Below are positions 22,759 to 34,372 of a stretch of 64,000 bases of DNA, one piece after another. Every line of letters starts with the position of its first letter. The first letter of the stretch is position 1. The stretch comes from Symsagittifera roscoffensis (Eukaryota > Xenacoelomorpha > Acoela > Convolutidae): positions 24,244,697-24,308,696 of the forward strand of contig NC_087068.1 of assembly GCF_963678635.1 (NCBI RefSeq), in the 5' to 3' direction. The notes under the pieces are model-generated. The model saw nothing but the letters and a program-made list of their open reading frames with translations. It was not told where the DNA came from and searched no databases. The position numbers were made by a program, and so were the translations under genes.

Positions 22759-23073
22759 TTGGTACGTGAGCAAGATTATCCAGAAATAAGGGCAGATCGA
22801 TTTTGGAAGTCCATGCCTGCGGCTCTGAAGAGGCCCACGCTTGATGAGCTATACAGACGCCTGAGGGATCTGGATTACACCCAAGTGGATGAGAGAATGG
22901 CGGTGATGCTGAACGCCATCCTCCAATTGGAAGAGCAGGGCGAATGCCGGGAGTCTGCAACAGAAGCGGTTCTAATGGTCGGTTACACCACTGATGGAAT
23001 ATCCAACCAAGAGCAAACCAGATGGCTGTCCCGGAATGTGCATGGAGGAGTAAGGGGATTCGACCTGGCTTGA
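22759..23073 (+). pseudogene. ORF2 N-terminal region, Element A
   Basis: Start of the second large ORF. LDELYRRLRDLDY and RMAVMLNAILQLEE match IYRRLIERDF and VVMLLTALINIL at the start of ORF2 in Element B, so the frame is shared by two diverged families. Helical and soluble, with no signal peptide. The frame ends in TGA at 23071-23073; homologous sequence continues in other frames. The exact start codon is uncertain. Function unknown. Confidence 0.6.
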
Positions 23074-23218
23074 GCAATAACACCGAGTATGGCGGAGGGG
23101 AGTTCCCACTACCGATCAGACCATCAGCAAGATCAGCGGGCCAGAGCACGAGCAAGACACCATCTATGACGCGAGCGCAACAAACGGAAGAGGCGTATCC
23201 GGACCTCAGTACTCTGAG

Positions 23219-23769
23219 AACTTGAGAGGACACAGAGGGAGAGGAACAAGGCGAACCTCGACCGGGATCAAGCGAAGCTCGAGAGAGATCAGGCGAATCT
23301 GGAGAGAGATCAGGCGGTCATCGAAAAGGACCAAGCGCGGAGGGAACTTGATATGCTGAAGGCCGAGCATCAGCAAGAACAAAGGGTACGAGAGAATGCC
23401 GCGAATTGTGAACAGCTGATGTCGGAACTTGAGAGAATCCAGCAACGACAGCGCGAGCTCGATATGCAAAAGGGAGCCAGGCCCAAGGAGCGAATGGTTA
23501 CCGGCTCAAGACCAGAGCCACGTATGGAGGTGGACCAAGCTCCCAGATCGAAGGGACGGTTTAACCTTGACCGCGCGGCTCAGGAACATATGAATGAGGG
23601 GTTGGAGGTATGGATGCCGACTGAGTCAACGTCCTCCCTGCGTGGCCTAGAGACACAACTGATACGTCCATTGATGGACGTCGCACTGCCTGGGTATACT
23701 CCGAGTTCAACCCCGAGCAGCAGTCAGGTGAGCGGCAACTCGTCACGTCTGAAAGAATTGAACGAGTGA
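23219..23769 (+). pseudogene. ORF2 coiled-coil region, Element A
   Basis: A frame opening behind the stop at 23225 has four tandem heptads of the form LERDQA(N/K/V), encoded by a 21-bp DNA repeat at about 23254-23330, then QRVRENAANCEQLMSELERIQQRQREL. This is a strong coiled coil and should drive oligomerisation. Element B has a different coil at the same place (IQDLDEMNDQLRSTKKELDEM). The frame stops at TGA 23767-23769 before the SGNH domain. Confidence 0.6.
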
Positions 23770-23802
23770 CTACAATTAAGAAATCGTGAGAGCCCAGCAA
23801 GA

Positions 23803-24216
23803 GTGGAGCTACCCCCGACGTGGAGGGAGCAACCGATCAGGAGTGTGGTGATCGCAAGCTACAAGAAGAACACGGGGGGCAGGTACCACAGGCACAATCG
23901 CATGGATTGGAGCACGGCACAAAGAGTCAGGAGGGATTGCTTCCATGACGCGGCTTGGGTGAAATACCACACGCAGCCACGCGTACCAGAGGGTGCGGTC
24001 CACCTAATCATAGGGGGCAGCCTACTGCGGGTGCTGACCCGGATTCAATCGCATTGGCAAACGGGGATCTTGAGTTTTGCTGGAGCTGCGATGCCACAGA
24101 TATTGGCATCACTTGAGATGCTAGGGATGGCAAGAGTATACACGGTGACTCTAATGATCGGGACTAATGACGTGTCCAGGGGGGAGTCAAGGAAGGTGAG
24201 CTACATGACAAGATGA
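23803..24216 (+). pseudogene. ORF2 SGNH hydrolase domain, first half, Element A
   Basis: LIIGGSLLRVL is block I of an SGNH/GDSL hydrolase, but the Asp of GDS is Gly; the Ser is kept. FAGAAM supplies the block II glycine, and MIGTNDVSRG is block III with its Asn. A frameshift at about 24200 moves the rest to the frame of the following entry. SGNH enzymes cleave esters, often acetyl or acyl groups. The domain is intact in Elements B and C. Confidence 0.8.
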
Positions 24217-25576
24217 GCTGCATCCTTGAGGAATTGCGGATTCAAATGGATCCTGCCATACTCACGGTGTGTACTGTTCCCTACAACATGAAGGCTGACC
24301 AACACGCGATGGAAATGAATACGAAGGTACGAAACCTGAACGAAGTAATCAGGCAAATACATCAAAGGAGTGTCCTTCCCGTTGGATTGCTGGACGTAGC
24401 CGAGCAAATGGAGCGAGCTGTTTTCCCCGACGATGCATCCTCAGACGGGATCCACTTTAACAGGCCTAGGGGAGTGGAATGGTTGAATGATGTCTTCCAA
24501 AGGCACATAAGCGCATTGGAGGCAGAATTGCTGGAGACGGCCCAATTCACATTCGGACCACCTCCAAATCCACCTTTCCTCACCTCAAGAACTTTATCCA
24601 GTCGCCTGGGGGCGACGGCCGATTCTAGAGACAGCTCGAGAAATAGCCGGACCAGATTACCAGGTGCCGCACCGATGGAGGCCGAGGAGGCAACGTCATC
24701 AACACCCCAGAGTTCGGTATTGTCCTCGGAGGTAGTGGTGGAGAGCAGGAGGGTGGAGAGACCGGCGGACACAAGTCGGTCGAGATATCTGGAGAAGGTA
24801 GAGGAGCTGGACTTGGAAGACCTGGAATGCAGACAAGAGTTGGCGGAAGCTCTGGATCTCGAGCGCGTGTCACACGAGGACTTAAGTAGACACCAGTGCG
24901 TGGACTGGTTGAAGGCTCACGAGACGCATTTCTCAAGAGCGAGAATAATGGAGACGGCGGATCTGACTGGGATTCCCATAAGATCAGTCATGGGACCTAT
25001 CAATTACAGGCCTCTCAAGTTGCTGGGGAGTCCGGGACTCATAGTGGAGCCCCCCAAGCATCGAACGAGCATTGCCAGAATCAGGTTGGCAACTCCAGCG
25101 CAGTTGAGGGTGGTAGACAAACTATTGGACCCAAGAGAAATGGAACTGCCAGATGCCGCTTATGAAGGCACGAGGTTGGCGGACGACCCTAGATACGGGA
25201 AACCCTGCGGGAACACCCAATTGGCCAAGACCTTGGCAGTTTACGACAGAGCAGATCCAGCTGCTGCGAGGGTAATCATCGTAGCGGGATCGGACTTCGA
25301 GGGAACGTCTCCCAAGTTGTTCTGGCCGGAGACTTTGATATACTCACTGCCAGGAGCTGAGCTGAATCAAATGTTAACCCTGGTGGTAGCGATAAAATCG
25401 GAGATGCCTTGCGAGCCCGAGGTACTACTGTTTGCGGGAATGAATGACCACCTGCATGCGACTGGGTTTCTTGAGCAACTCAAGGGCGATGAACCGGCGC
25501 CGAAGAGAATCTGGGAAGCTATCCAGACGTTATTTGCAGCGATGAATGAGGTACAGGAGAACGTCGCCTCTTGATT
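24213..25576 (+). pseudogene. ORF2 SGNH second half and start of SGNH-like domain 2, Element A
   Basis: Completes SGNH domain 1 with ILTVCTVPYNMKA and the catalytic DGIHFN (Asp and His of block V). A Ser/Pro-rich linker and a conserved middle part (HFSRARIMETADLTGIPIRS, MGPINYRPL) follow. The end contains a second SGNH-like start: IIVAGSDFEGTSPKLFWPE and LLFAGMNDHLHATGF. The frame is closed by a TGA at 25574-25576 that is in frame with the next part; Element B is differently broken at this point. Confidence 0.75.
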
Positions 25577-26192
25577 TGGATCTAAGACAAGAGTGGTGTT
25601 CACGACGTCCCCCGGGTACGCGAGCATGCCTCCCGCTCTGCAGTTTGTGTATGCGGTTTTGATCTTAATAGCCGAGGGGAATGCATGGCGGATCCTGATG
25701 GCAGCTCCCAATCGAGAGTTGGAACCGACGAACTTGAGGCTTCGCAAGTCAGAACTGGCGGCGGCGTGGGCGGATGTGTCCCACGCGTTGAGGGGCTTCT
25801 ACGAGTTAGCCGATATCCTAATTGTGTTGGACGAGGTCCTCTTGCTAGAGATATCGAACTTCGCCAGACAACTCAAGTTCAGTCAGGCTATAGGGAACGA
25901 CCATCCAATAATAAATCACTTGACGGCCAGCTTGTGGTTTCGAAGCATGGACTTGACTATCACGAGCTCCACCAGTAAGTCGAGGGGACCGAGTAATGAA
26001 ATAAAGAATGTGGCTGCAACAGAGAAGCAACTGGAGTCGATGGTGTATCGACTGACGCAAGAAAGAGGCAGGTGGCCGTTCCTGACACCAAGGCTGGAAA
26101 ACGCTACGGAGAAGACAAAGGAGAATGCTCCACCTCTTGTGAAGCAAATCTGGAGTTTTCTTGAGGAGCAGTTGGAAGTGGCCGAGAGTTAG
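25577..26192 (+). pseudogene. ORF2 middle part 1, Element A
   Basis: In the same frame behind the TGA. RVVFTTSPGYASMPP, MAAPNRELEPTNLR and ADVSHALRGF continue the second SGNH-like domain, then LIVLDEVLLLEISNFARQL follows. All align with RVVFALSPGYAHLPD, SAPNRMIEMENLR and VLDEVLGLELSNFSRQL at the start of the 2,038-codon frame of Element B. The Asp-x-x-His pair of a true SGNH enzyme is not visible here. Confidence 0.7.
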
Positions 26193-27255
26193 GGAGATGA
26201 CGATGACCAGGTTCGTCACAGCTGCAAACGAGGTCACAATCGGAGGATTCTGGAGGGAGCACGCAAAGGGCGAGCTGAAGACAAGAAGGGATCACGAGAT
26301 TCTCAAGTTCTTGAGTCCTTGTTGGGGGAAGGAGTTCATGGCTGGAGTGTTTGGTGCAAAGGAGACCATTTTTGGAGCCTTTGTACAAGAAATACTGAGC
26401 ATGCCCATCAGCATGTTGTTGGCACTTAACCTAGTTTACCCGAGGTACCTATTCAATATGGGTCCAGCGTATATGTTCAGTCGGGGTGTGGAAACACTCC
26501 GGGTTGAGGGGTATCTGGCACTGGTGCTCCTGACCCATGGTGAACTGGTGTCATTTCATCGACTGACGAAATATGGGGAACTCCTGTCGATGGGGAAAAC
26601 CCACTCGAGCATTGACACCTACTCAAATAAGTGTGCTGCAGGGCTAAAGACGCTGCTAGTGGAGTATCTCCTGATGCAGAATCGACACATGACTGGTGAG
26701 GAAAAGAATCCGAAGACGAAAGATGAATGGAGGAAAGTGAATGGTGGCATGCCTCTGTTAACAGACCTGTGCCTGGCGATGAGATCGGATCCAATGGGGA
26801 TAATCCCGGGGCTGGAGGAGGTCGTAACCTGCATTTATGGACCGGCCGTGACATACGCGTTTCCAGATCCTCTAGTGACGGCTTATCGCAACTCCGTGAC
26901 ACACTTGAGCCTCATAAATGTACTGGATGGGACGACGCTCAACTGGTGTCAGCAAGAGGTGCTGAGGGCACAAATGAGTAATACGGTGCTCTTCGGAAAA
27001 GTGAAAGATCCAGAGTTGATGGTATACAATTTCCGAGGGCAACTGCAGTGTAGGATGGGAGGTAAACGCGAAGGCCCCATCGAAACTTATCCCAAGTTCT
27101 GGAACTTGAATCCCCTGACGGCGAGCGGGCAAGAGATCTTGAGGATTCCCGCGTGGAAGAAGAGCTTCGAGTTGGTGAAAAGGGAGCTAGAGCCAATACT
27201 GGAGAAGAAATCTTGCCAACAACCATTCCAGAGTTGCCAAAGGTCAGGAGAATGA
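26161..27255 (+). pseudogene. ORF2 middle part 2, Element A
   Basis: A 364-codon stretch matching Element B over its length: GGMPLLTDLCLAMRSDP, GPAVTYAFPDPLVTAYRNSV, LNWCQQEVLRAQMS and PKFWNLNPL are nearly the same in both. The protein is soluble and helical with no domain I recognise. It overlaps the preceding frame by frameshift, not by design, since Element B reads straight through. Confidence 0.7.
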
Positions 27256-27908
27256 CCCTGGGAATGAACAGTTCCCTGGTGGTCCCATCCCTGTTCGCGA
27301 GAGCAGCGGCGGAAGGGCAGCAAAAGGAAGTCACCGATGGCTGGGATCCCCTATTCATCGGCTATACTGCAGCGGTCTATTTTCACACCTGTGACATAAA
27401 AATAAACTCCTGGACGACCCAAGCGAACAAGATGAGAGGCTCATTGCCCCCAAAATTCGAGATACGAAAGATCTTGAGAAAGCTTGAGCGGGCGGGTTTG
27501 GAGAACATGTTGCCGGTGTGGGACGATGGCAGGATGATCGTGGAAGAAGGACACATTGCACTGAAAGACGAAGTGAAGTTTGCCACGAGAAGATACCGGG
27601 CACCTTGGGGACTGGAACAGGTGGAGATGAGACAGGAAGGGAAGGAGCTGGATGCAGCAGGCCCGTTGTATGTGGCTCTGACGGAATACAAGAAACCGGA
27701 TCCAACGACACCATCACCCCTGTCGGTGGGCACCCCTGGAGATAAAAGAAGCGGCCCTGTAGAAGATCGGTTCAGGAGGATCCTTGAGAGAAGAAGAGTC
27801 GAATCAGGAGAAGAAAGCATGGATGAGACTCTCAGCGAGGCAGGAGAGGAGATGGAAGTGGGGAACCAAAACCATCAGAGGAGGAATTCACCACTCAAGA
27901 AATGTTGA
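27256..27908 (+). pseudogene. ORF2 middle part 3, Element A
   Basis: The frame opening at 27153 carries the homology onward from here: PELPKVRRMTLGMNS and GWDPLFIGYTAAVYFHT match IPEFPLIRRILLGAVS and MDPYFVGRNAAVLQYT of Element B. It ends in a Glu-rich, low-complexity segment (ESMDETLSEAGEEME), corresponding to the acidic region of Element B. No enzyme motif is seen. Confidence 0.65.
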
Positions 27909-28050
27909 AGGATCTGAGCGGAGAAAATTGGACAGACACTGCCACGCCACCTCTGACATCATCTCCCCGTAAGAATCCAGAGTTGCCACTGACGAGCGAG
28001 ACTTCCAATATGGGAATGATACTCTTGAGTGCAGAAGAAAGGGAAAAGAA

Positions 28051-29195
28051 ATGTTCCTAGGGACTTTAGAAGAGGCCATTTGGCGAGAATTCTTGAGAGA
28101 GCTTAATCGAGAAGTGAATAGCGAGATCACACTAGACGATTTCAAGGAAGAACTGTGGGATACAGTGGTGAAGTTTGGAGAACCTGTTCTGATGGGGACA
28201 GGTCTGGAGGAAAAGGCAAGAGGAGAGCTGCTGAGCAAGATGGTCGAGTTGAGAAGGGCATCACTGAAGACCAAAGAAGACGAATGTAAAGACAGTTCTA
28301 CTCTGAAACAAACAACTGTCAATAAAATAATTGAAAGTGTAAGGGGGATAAGTTTGAAACTAGTAATATAATTAAAAGTACTAATATCCTCAAGGCTCGA
28401 GCAGGGGGAGGCAAGAGTTGGAAGGGTTGGATGGAGACAAAGAGGTCGAATCAGTGATGATAACGGCAACGCCCCCAAGTAAAGACGTGAGGTCTCGCAA
28501 GAGAAAGAGAGAGAGGTAGAAGGGTTGGGTAGTCCTTCGGCGGATGCAGTCTCGGAGAAAAAATTGAGAGAGACGGCCCCCAGGGTTCTGGCAGAATGGA
28601 AGACTGGGTTCTGGCAGCCTACAAGAGTAGCTACGAACCAAGGAAGTTTCTCGAGGTAGAAAGTGAGATGGAGGTTCCCACCAACTCGACAACGGTAGAA
28701 GACTTCAAGCTTCAGAGGACGAAGATGAAACGAGGCAAAGAATGGGTCTCAAATAAACACCAGGCCACTGGGAAGCAAGTAACTAGCGATCCTCTCGAGA
28801 AGAATAAAACGAGGAACACCTCCCGACCGTGGTGGGTGGCCCTGGAAACATTGAAGGAATTGGAAGACTGCCTAAAGAAGCTCGACAGTGGAGTGTCACG
28901 CAAACGACGCAACTGGGCTACCCAGCAGAAGGCTGAGATTAACAAATTGGAATTGGGGAGCCAACTGAGGAGAACTTGGCAGAACTTGTTGAGGGATCAT
29001 TCTGAAGAAACGATGAGGACATCCTCATCGGCGTTGCCGTTGATGGAAAATCCTTTTGTTAGAACAGCAGGACAATTGATGTTCGCGTGGGAGCCTGGTG
29101 GGAATAAAACTAGAAACGCTGACCTCGCACGACAAGTTGAAGTTGGGTGGGAAAAGACTAGAAATATTTCAGACATTGATGCAACACGTTGCTAG
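28051..29195 (+). pseudogene. ORF2 acidic/central part, Element A
   Basis: Two open stretches (28051-28371 and 28596-29195) separated by a broken, indel-rich segment. FLGTLEEAIWREF matches FLGTLPEEEWEVH of Element B, and NPFVRTAGQLMFAWEP matches VPYVRTELQLRFAWCM. The region between is Glu/Lys-rich and poorly conserved. It is best read as a flexible linker joining two conserved halves of ORF2. Confidence 0.6.
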
Positions 29196-30217
29196 GGATA
29201 ACTCAGGCTTGAGCCTGGCAAGGAGGAGAGACGCTACTTGTTTCTTGAGGTGGATAATGTCGGTGATGACTGACAGCACCATCCTAGCATGTCAACAAAG
29301 AGCAATTGGGAGTAAAGCAATGGAAAGGAGAGTCTCAGCAGTCATCTTGAATGTATACCAGAGTACTGGGATAGAAAAGGAGGATGGTTCCAGGCAGTCT
29401 CTAGAGAGCCACAGGAAGTTAGACGAGATACGGAGATTCTACAACAAGAAGTTTGAGGAGAAACACGACGTGCACCGTAACTTGGCCTCGTCGGGAGAGT
29501 ACTTGAAACCCAATAAGAAGGGAGAATACCAGTATGTGTCTGGAGTGATGGGGATGGCGTACAACCCTTTCCTGGACTCGGAAGCCGGAGGCGCTCACAG
29601 AAACTACGAGGTGGCGGAGCTACTAAAGTTCTGGACAGAGAAGATAGTGGAAATAGACACTGTAGAGAGAGAGAGACCTAGCTTGGGTTTGATTCTCGAG
29701 AAAACACCAGAGGTGATAAGTGTGCCGCGCTCAAGTAAAAGAGTCGAACTGAAGATGGGTAACGGGAATGGCATGTTGGTCACGAATCTGGGAGTGGTGT
29801 GGAAATTGCTGAGGCCCTCCTGGTGTCCACATCCCCATGCGAGCCTGATCGAGGAAGTCACGGAGCGAGTGAGATTAGCACCGGCAGAGGGCGACATTGA
29901 GCATAGTGCACAGACTGATCCTGCCTCAGGCGAAGGAGTCAAGTGAAACGACGAGTAAACTAGGGTCGGTGAAGAAAATGGAGCCGGGCAGTTGTCTTGA
30001 CTCGACGTGTGGAAATGGCGAGCACACCTGTGATGGACGGTCATGTGTCAGGATACAGTCCTTCCAGAAAAAAGATCTAGTCACCTGGTTTGAAGACATT
30101 ACCGAGAGGGAGAAGAGTGAAATACAGATAGTGGCTGAGTGTTACGCGAGTACCACGGTAAACCTAGCAACAGCTCTGGGATTCTTCTCGAGAATATGCA
30201 GTCTCCAGTCACTGTAG
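29098..30217 (+). pseudogene. ORF2 C-terminal part 1, Element A
   Basis: Frames 29098-29946 and 29897-30217. LARRRDATCFLRWIMS, DEIRRFYNKKFEE, YVSGVMGMAYNPFL and LLRPSWCPHPHASLI match Element B closely. At about 29995-30050 is the cysteine motif SCLDSTCGNGEHTCDGRSC (CX4CX6CX4C), conserved in spacing in Element B, where it could bind zinc. TAG at 30215-30217 ends this piece. Function unknown. Confidence 0.7.
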
Positions 30218-30238
30218 AGGCTAGAGTCAGAACACCAC

Positions 30239-31581
30239 TTGGTGACCGCGTTGAGTGTGGAGTCATGGCCCGGGGTGTTGCAGGTAACCCAGAAACACAT
30301 CAAGAGCTGGAAGGTTGGACTTGAAGCGGAAATGGGATTTCCCATGAGCGAAGCCTATGGTCTGCCTCTAAATGCGAAGTCCTTAGTGGGGTCAATGATG
30401 TCCAACCTATGTGGCAGCCACTATCCATTGCACATGGCGATGGTGGAGGTATCCAACCAAAGGGTATTGATAGACAAGGCCTTCTCAGTGCCCAAGTGTG
30501 TAAGACTGGCTCGAAAGTCGCATCACTCACACAGGTTGTTGAGGAAAATCCGAGGGACAGTGCCGAAAGAACAAAGGGATGACTTGGGTGAAATCTGGGT
30601 GGAAGAACTTTTGGGTTTGGAAGGTGAAAACACAAGTGAACACGAGAGACAAAACTTGATCGGGAAACCTATGGGTGGTGCTCCAAACATGGAGGAGAAC
30701 GACGCGATACACGAGAAGATGATGGAACTTGAGCCTCTCCTAGAAGCCTCGGGAGAGCTTAACCTTAGGAGCATTGACCTCACACATGGGGAATGTCCAT
30801 GCCACTGTCTGGCACAAACAGTGCGGTACCCGGATCACGCGAATCTCTGCCTGATCTAGGATGTGGAAGAAAACAGGTCGTTAGGACTGTCCGATCATCA
30901 GCAGAAGGTGACCATTTTGGTGGTGAGCACGATGCTGGCTCTACGATGGATTGAAGAAAATGTAACGAAGTATCGGGAATCGAAGACGCCAACGGCGGAG
31001 TCGATATACACGATAGATTACAGCAGGAGACTTGAGTTGTTTGAGACTGCATGCAAGGTATTCGCCATACCAACGGAAGTCAGACACGTATGGAGCCGCA
31101 TAAGGTTCTTACGTTGGTTTCGAGCGACGTTGACGTCCTGGTTATACATGGTAACGAAGGATCATATGAGGAAATACCAAAAGGAATATCGACAGTTCCA
31201 GGCCGAGATAGGACCGGAGGCTTTCAAGAGACCTCTGCTGAACAATCGAAATGCGATCACGGCGGGGTGGAAAAGAGTTGGTAGAGTGTCAAGAAACAAC
31301 ACCAAGGCGAGAGAGTCGATACTAGAGGAAGACTTGGCGAAGAACGTGAGCCTGAGTCTGCACAATTCCTTCTGTCTGAACCGAGAGTCAAGGGTGAAGA
31401 GTTTGCCCAACCAAGCAAAGAGATTGCAGGAGCGCAAAGAGAATTGATGCAATCCTATGAACAGCTGAAAGCCTGGGAAGAGATCGTGATTAGCTCCGAT
31501 GACGAAGAGGCACTGTTGAAGCAGATCACGGTGTCAAATACGTCTGGGTCTGGTACCTCGAAGGCGAAGAGCGCGAGATGA
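30239..31581 (+). pseudogene. ORF2 C-terminal part 2, Element A
   Basis: Frames 30239-30859 and 30863-31447 plus a frame-shifted tail ending at TGA 31579-31581. Conserved marks are MVTALSVESWPGVLQV, FSVPKCVRLARKS, PCHCLAQTVRYPDHANL, WFRATLTSWLYMV, GPEAFKRPLLNNRNAIT and LHNSFCLNRES, each with a clear partner in Element B. The CHC and NSFC cysteines are invariant between the families. There is no membrane anchor, which argues against an Env protein. Confidence 0.7.
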
Positions 31582-32011
31582 GCCGGTGGCTCAATGGGGA
31601 ATTCTAGAGTCTTGAGTCTTTAGAGGGAAGGAAAGGGGCTCGAGGGTGAACTTGGATGAAATCTAGGTTCACGAAAAAGAAATTTTAACAAACTAGATAT
31701 TGTTCTTAATATGTGACTTCTATTATATAAATCAAAATGCTGCGTGACAATGTCCTGATTGAATAGGACAAAAGAAATTTTAAATTACTAGCTTAAAAAG
31801 CGAAAATTCAAAGGTGCAAGTGTGTGCAGATTTTGATTGCTGCTTAGCGATAGTGTCAAAACTTTACATGGTTGTGAATTTTGAGGTGTAGATAAACTTA
31901 AGTCTGCTGCAAACTTCTGTAAATGACCACTGGCACTGTATCTTGAGCAACACTCGGGTTTCTGGGGATTCACTGACAGACAACAGCACGCGATGAGGAC
32001 ATCGATCATGA
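31582..32011 (+). other. 3' untranslated region, Element A
   Basis: A+T-rich non-coding stretch between the ORF2 stop and the polypurine tract. I see no further structure. Confidence 0.6.
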
Positions 32012-32023
32012 GTCCGGGGAGTA
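32012..32023 (+). promoter_or_regulatory. 3' polypurine tract, Element A
   Basis: GTCCGGGGAGTA directly abuts the TG of the 3' LTR, the position where plus-strand DNA synthesis is primed. The same 12 nt abut the 3' LTR of Element B on its own strand. Confidence 0.8.
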
Positions 32024-32969
32024 TGTGCCAGTCGGTCATATCTGGAAGTTTGAACTTGAGGAACACGAAATACGTGGTTTTGGAATGAAGTTTAATTTTT
32101 CAAAAATTCGAATGGAGCCTGTCATGCTCAGTTTACTCGCGACAACTGAAAACAACAAATATAAAATCAGAACAACCGAATTACAATTGCGGGAAAGTTG
32201 TCAGATAAACACAGTGGGAAAACATCAAATATAAAATCAGAACAACCGAATTACATTTGCGGGAAAGTTGTCAAATAAACTCAGTGGGAAATTGCTATTT
32301 GCAATTTCCGTCGTAGAAAACGAGAGCTGATATAGGAGACAGAACAATCACAAGATCAGATCAAGACTCAACTGAACCAGAGTGAACTTTCAATGGAAAG
32401 GTAGACAACTGGAGTCTCCCAATGGTTCAGATCCAAAACTACATTCTTGAATTAAAACTCATTTCCTTTAGTTGGAACTCATTGTTAGAAAACTTCTCGA
32501 GTTATAATCAATTATATTCATGCTAGAGTTATTAATTAGCTTAATTACTCTGTTTCTCAAGTGTGCTGCTATGTAACAACCAAATTTAGTTTTCCCGAGT
32601 GCATTTTATGATAAGTATGTTAGGTAAGGCGAGTTTTAGGTTGATCCATCTGAAATGGATCAAAGTTCCACTGTCCAATAAAAAGTAACTTAACGGATTG
32701 TTCCGACCCTGTTTTTAACGGTGTTCACGTATTTTGGGTATTTCGAGACCTAAGTATGGGGACGTTCTTATTTTCTAGAGTGGGGGTATTTTGGTAGTGG
32801 CCTTTAAGCTGTAACGGGTTCTAGTCTCATGTCGCAAGCGAACCGAATTGGCTGCGACCGTTCTTGAGGTAGAAAAACACAAGAGATAGTGTCCCTGACT
32901 CTTGAGCCAATGGTTATAGGGCCTATTTTTCTTAAGCCTCATATGTGACCGAAGTAGGCGACTGTTACA
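32024..32969 (+). repeat. Element A 3' LTR
   Basis: 946 bp, direct repeat of 5944-6901, ending in GACTGTTACA before the TGC target copy at 32970-32972. It keeps the 2 x 70-bp tandem and the 9-bp hairpin. Confidence 0.92.
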
Positions 32970-32972
32970 TGC

Positions 32973-33525
32973 ACGCGTTTTCTATCAAAAAATAAATTTT
33001 TTTACTGGAAAACAATTCAGTAGATATGATATTAAAACCCACGCTCAGAGACCCTTTTGAACTAGCTGTTCAAAGGTCTAACCACTCGGCCCTCATGATG
33101 TAAGAACACAATAACGCACACAATACTGAACGAACGACATATTCAATAAGATTGATTCAGTGACTTTTCAAAATTAAAATCATTAGCCGTTATGACTAAT
33201 GGGTTAGCTACCGAATGCTGCGAACTTAGACAAACGTGAAGTGAGGCTAAAATGGAACGGATGATCTTAGAAAAATCTCTGAAAACTGACAAATTTCTCG
33301 AATTGGTACAAATTTTGGTACAGGTATGATAGAGGAATCTTTTTTGCCAAGTGGTTCTTATTAGGAAACTCATGAGATCTTTAATATAGTAATTACAAGT
33401 TTGATGCCAAAACACCCTTTGGTAATACTACAACTTACTTTATTTTTGCAGAGTAGCGAATAACTTCATTTGTCTCATTAAAAAAAGTGTTCCGTCTCAA
33501 GTAACTGTTGGTTGTTGCTCAAAAA
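32973..33525. repeat. Tandem repeat unit 3 (partial)
   Basis: Continues the array past Element A: it aligns with 5020-5575, including the CTGGAAAACAATTCAGTAG landmark and the tRNA-like block. It breaks off after GTTGCTCAAAAA, where the second copy of R1 begins. Confidence 0.75.
33028..33098 (-). repeat. tRNA-Ser-like module 3
   Basis: The best preserved of the three on the minus strand: GGCCGAGTGGTTAGACC (A-box region), GAACAGCTAGTTC anticodon arm and GCGTGGGTTTTAATATC T-arm region. Anticodon-loop GCT is preceded by A rather than T here. Stem ends are not closed. Confidence 0.6.
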
Positions 33526-33527
33526 TG

Positions 33528-34155
33528 TTGTCGGGATATTTGTGGAATCCGAAGAAATTGTAAGGGGAATCCGCAAAAATAAGCGGAAGCCGCAAACTGT
33601 GAGAGGATTCCGAATTTCGTTTGATACTAAACTTGCATACGAACAATTGAGATCTACCCGCATTGAAGTTCCATGAAAAAAAAATCGATTAAAATTGAGT
33701 TTCCTTGTCAGTGTCCACAAAAGTCAAAACAAATCGATTATAAAAAAAAAATGGATAATAATATTACTATTTTTCGAGGCAAAAAATCTTTTTTTTTCAT
33801 TCATTATAATCGAGTTTATTTTTCACTTTAGTGGACACTGATAATGAAACTAAACTATGATCAATTTTTTTCCACTTTACTGAGATGCGAACTTCAACGT
33901 TTTCAACTGAAGTTGGTTACGTCGGTTACTGGTTGTTCAATTTGATTTTTTCTGCCTAACTTTGATATTCTTGTTACTTTTTTTGTGTTACTCAAAAACT
34001 GAATTTTGTTCCTTTCAACAATTTGTTAAATTATTACAAACTTGGGGGGGGGATTGGAGGTGAACTAATCCTCCTTCCATAATACCCCTTTGAGTTTGCC
34101 CATTTACAACAACCCCCCCCCCCCGCGTGCAATTGGAGTTTAGGTTTAGAAACGG
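33528..34155. repeat. Dispersed repeat R1, copy 2
   Basis: Second copy of 2210-2859 with small indels, including a longer C run near 34115 and the central palindrome. It ends at TTTAGAAACGG next to the LINE fragment. Confidence 0.75.
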
Positions 34156-34159
34156 CTTC

Positions 34160-34372
34160 AGAAGTTTTTGCTAAACCTGTTCAGAAAAAGACCTTGGTAT
34201 ACAAAGAACCAACAACCTAAACTGGTCAGCACACGCAAAAATAAGAGCCCAAAAAGCAATAGGCTGCTTATTTTTAATCAAAAGAAATATTTCAAAATCA
34301 GCGAGCTTAAAAATGAAACTGAACTCCTACTGTGGATATGTAACCCCAATTGTGTCATATGGCTCAACCATA
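34160..34372 (+). pseudogene. LINE reverse-transcriptase fragment, part 1
   Basis: From about 34175 the frame reads DLGIQRTNNLNWSAHAKIRA and then GYVTPIVSYGSTI, the thumb/C-terminal RT signature of CR1/Jockey-type LINEs. The 5' part of the LINE is missing. At 34372 it is split by Element B; the frame continues at 58819 after removing one copy of the 3-bp ATA duplication. Confidence 0.8.

Larger units (their letters stand above)
5944..32969 (+). mobile_element. Element A: giant Ty3/gypsy-class LTR retrotransposon, 27.0 kb
   Basis: Bounded by direct LTRs (5944-6901 and 32024-32969) that start TGTGCCAGTC and end GACTGTTACA. It is flanked by TGC at 5941-5943 and 32970-32972. Removing the element restores the array junction seen at 5008-5030. 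The order is LTR, PBS, leader, gag and part of protease, then a second copy of LTR end, leader and gag followed by protease, RT, RNase H, integrase and macrodomain, then ORF2, PPT and LTR. The LTRs differ by about 30 substitutions plus small indels by eye, and the genes carry many frameshifts, so this is an old, inactive copy. Its size is far above the 5-12 kb usual for the superfamily, owing to ORF2, the long leader and the internal duplication. Confidence 0.93.

Noticed and set aside
5944-32969. Polinton/Maverick or other DNA transposon as the source of the large size
   Set aside because: Ends are direct LTRs with PBS and PPT, and the core is RT/RNase H/integrase; no DNA polymerase B or capsid genes of Polintons are seen.
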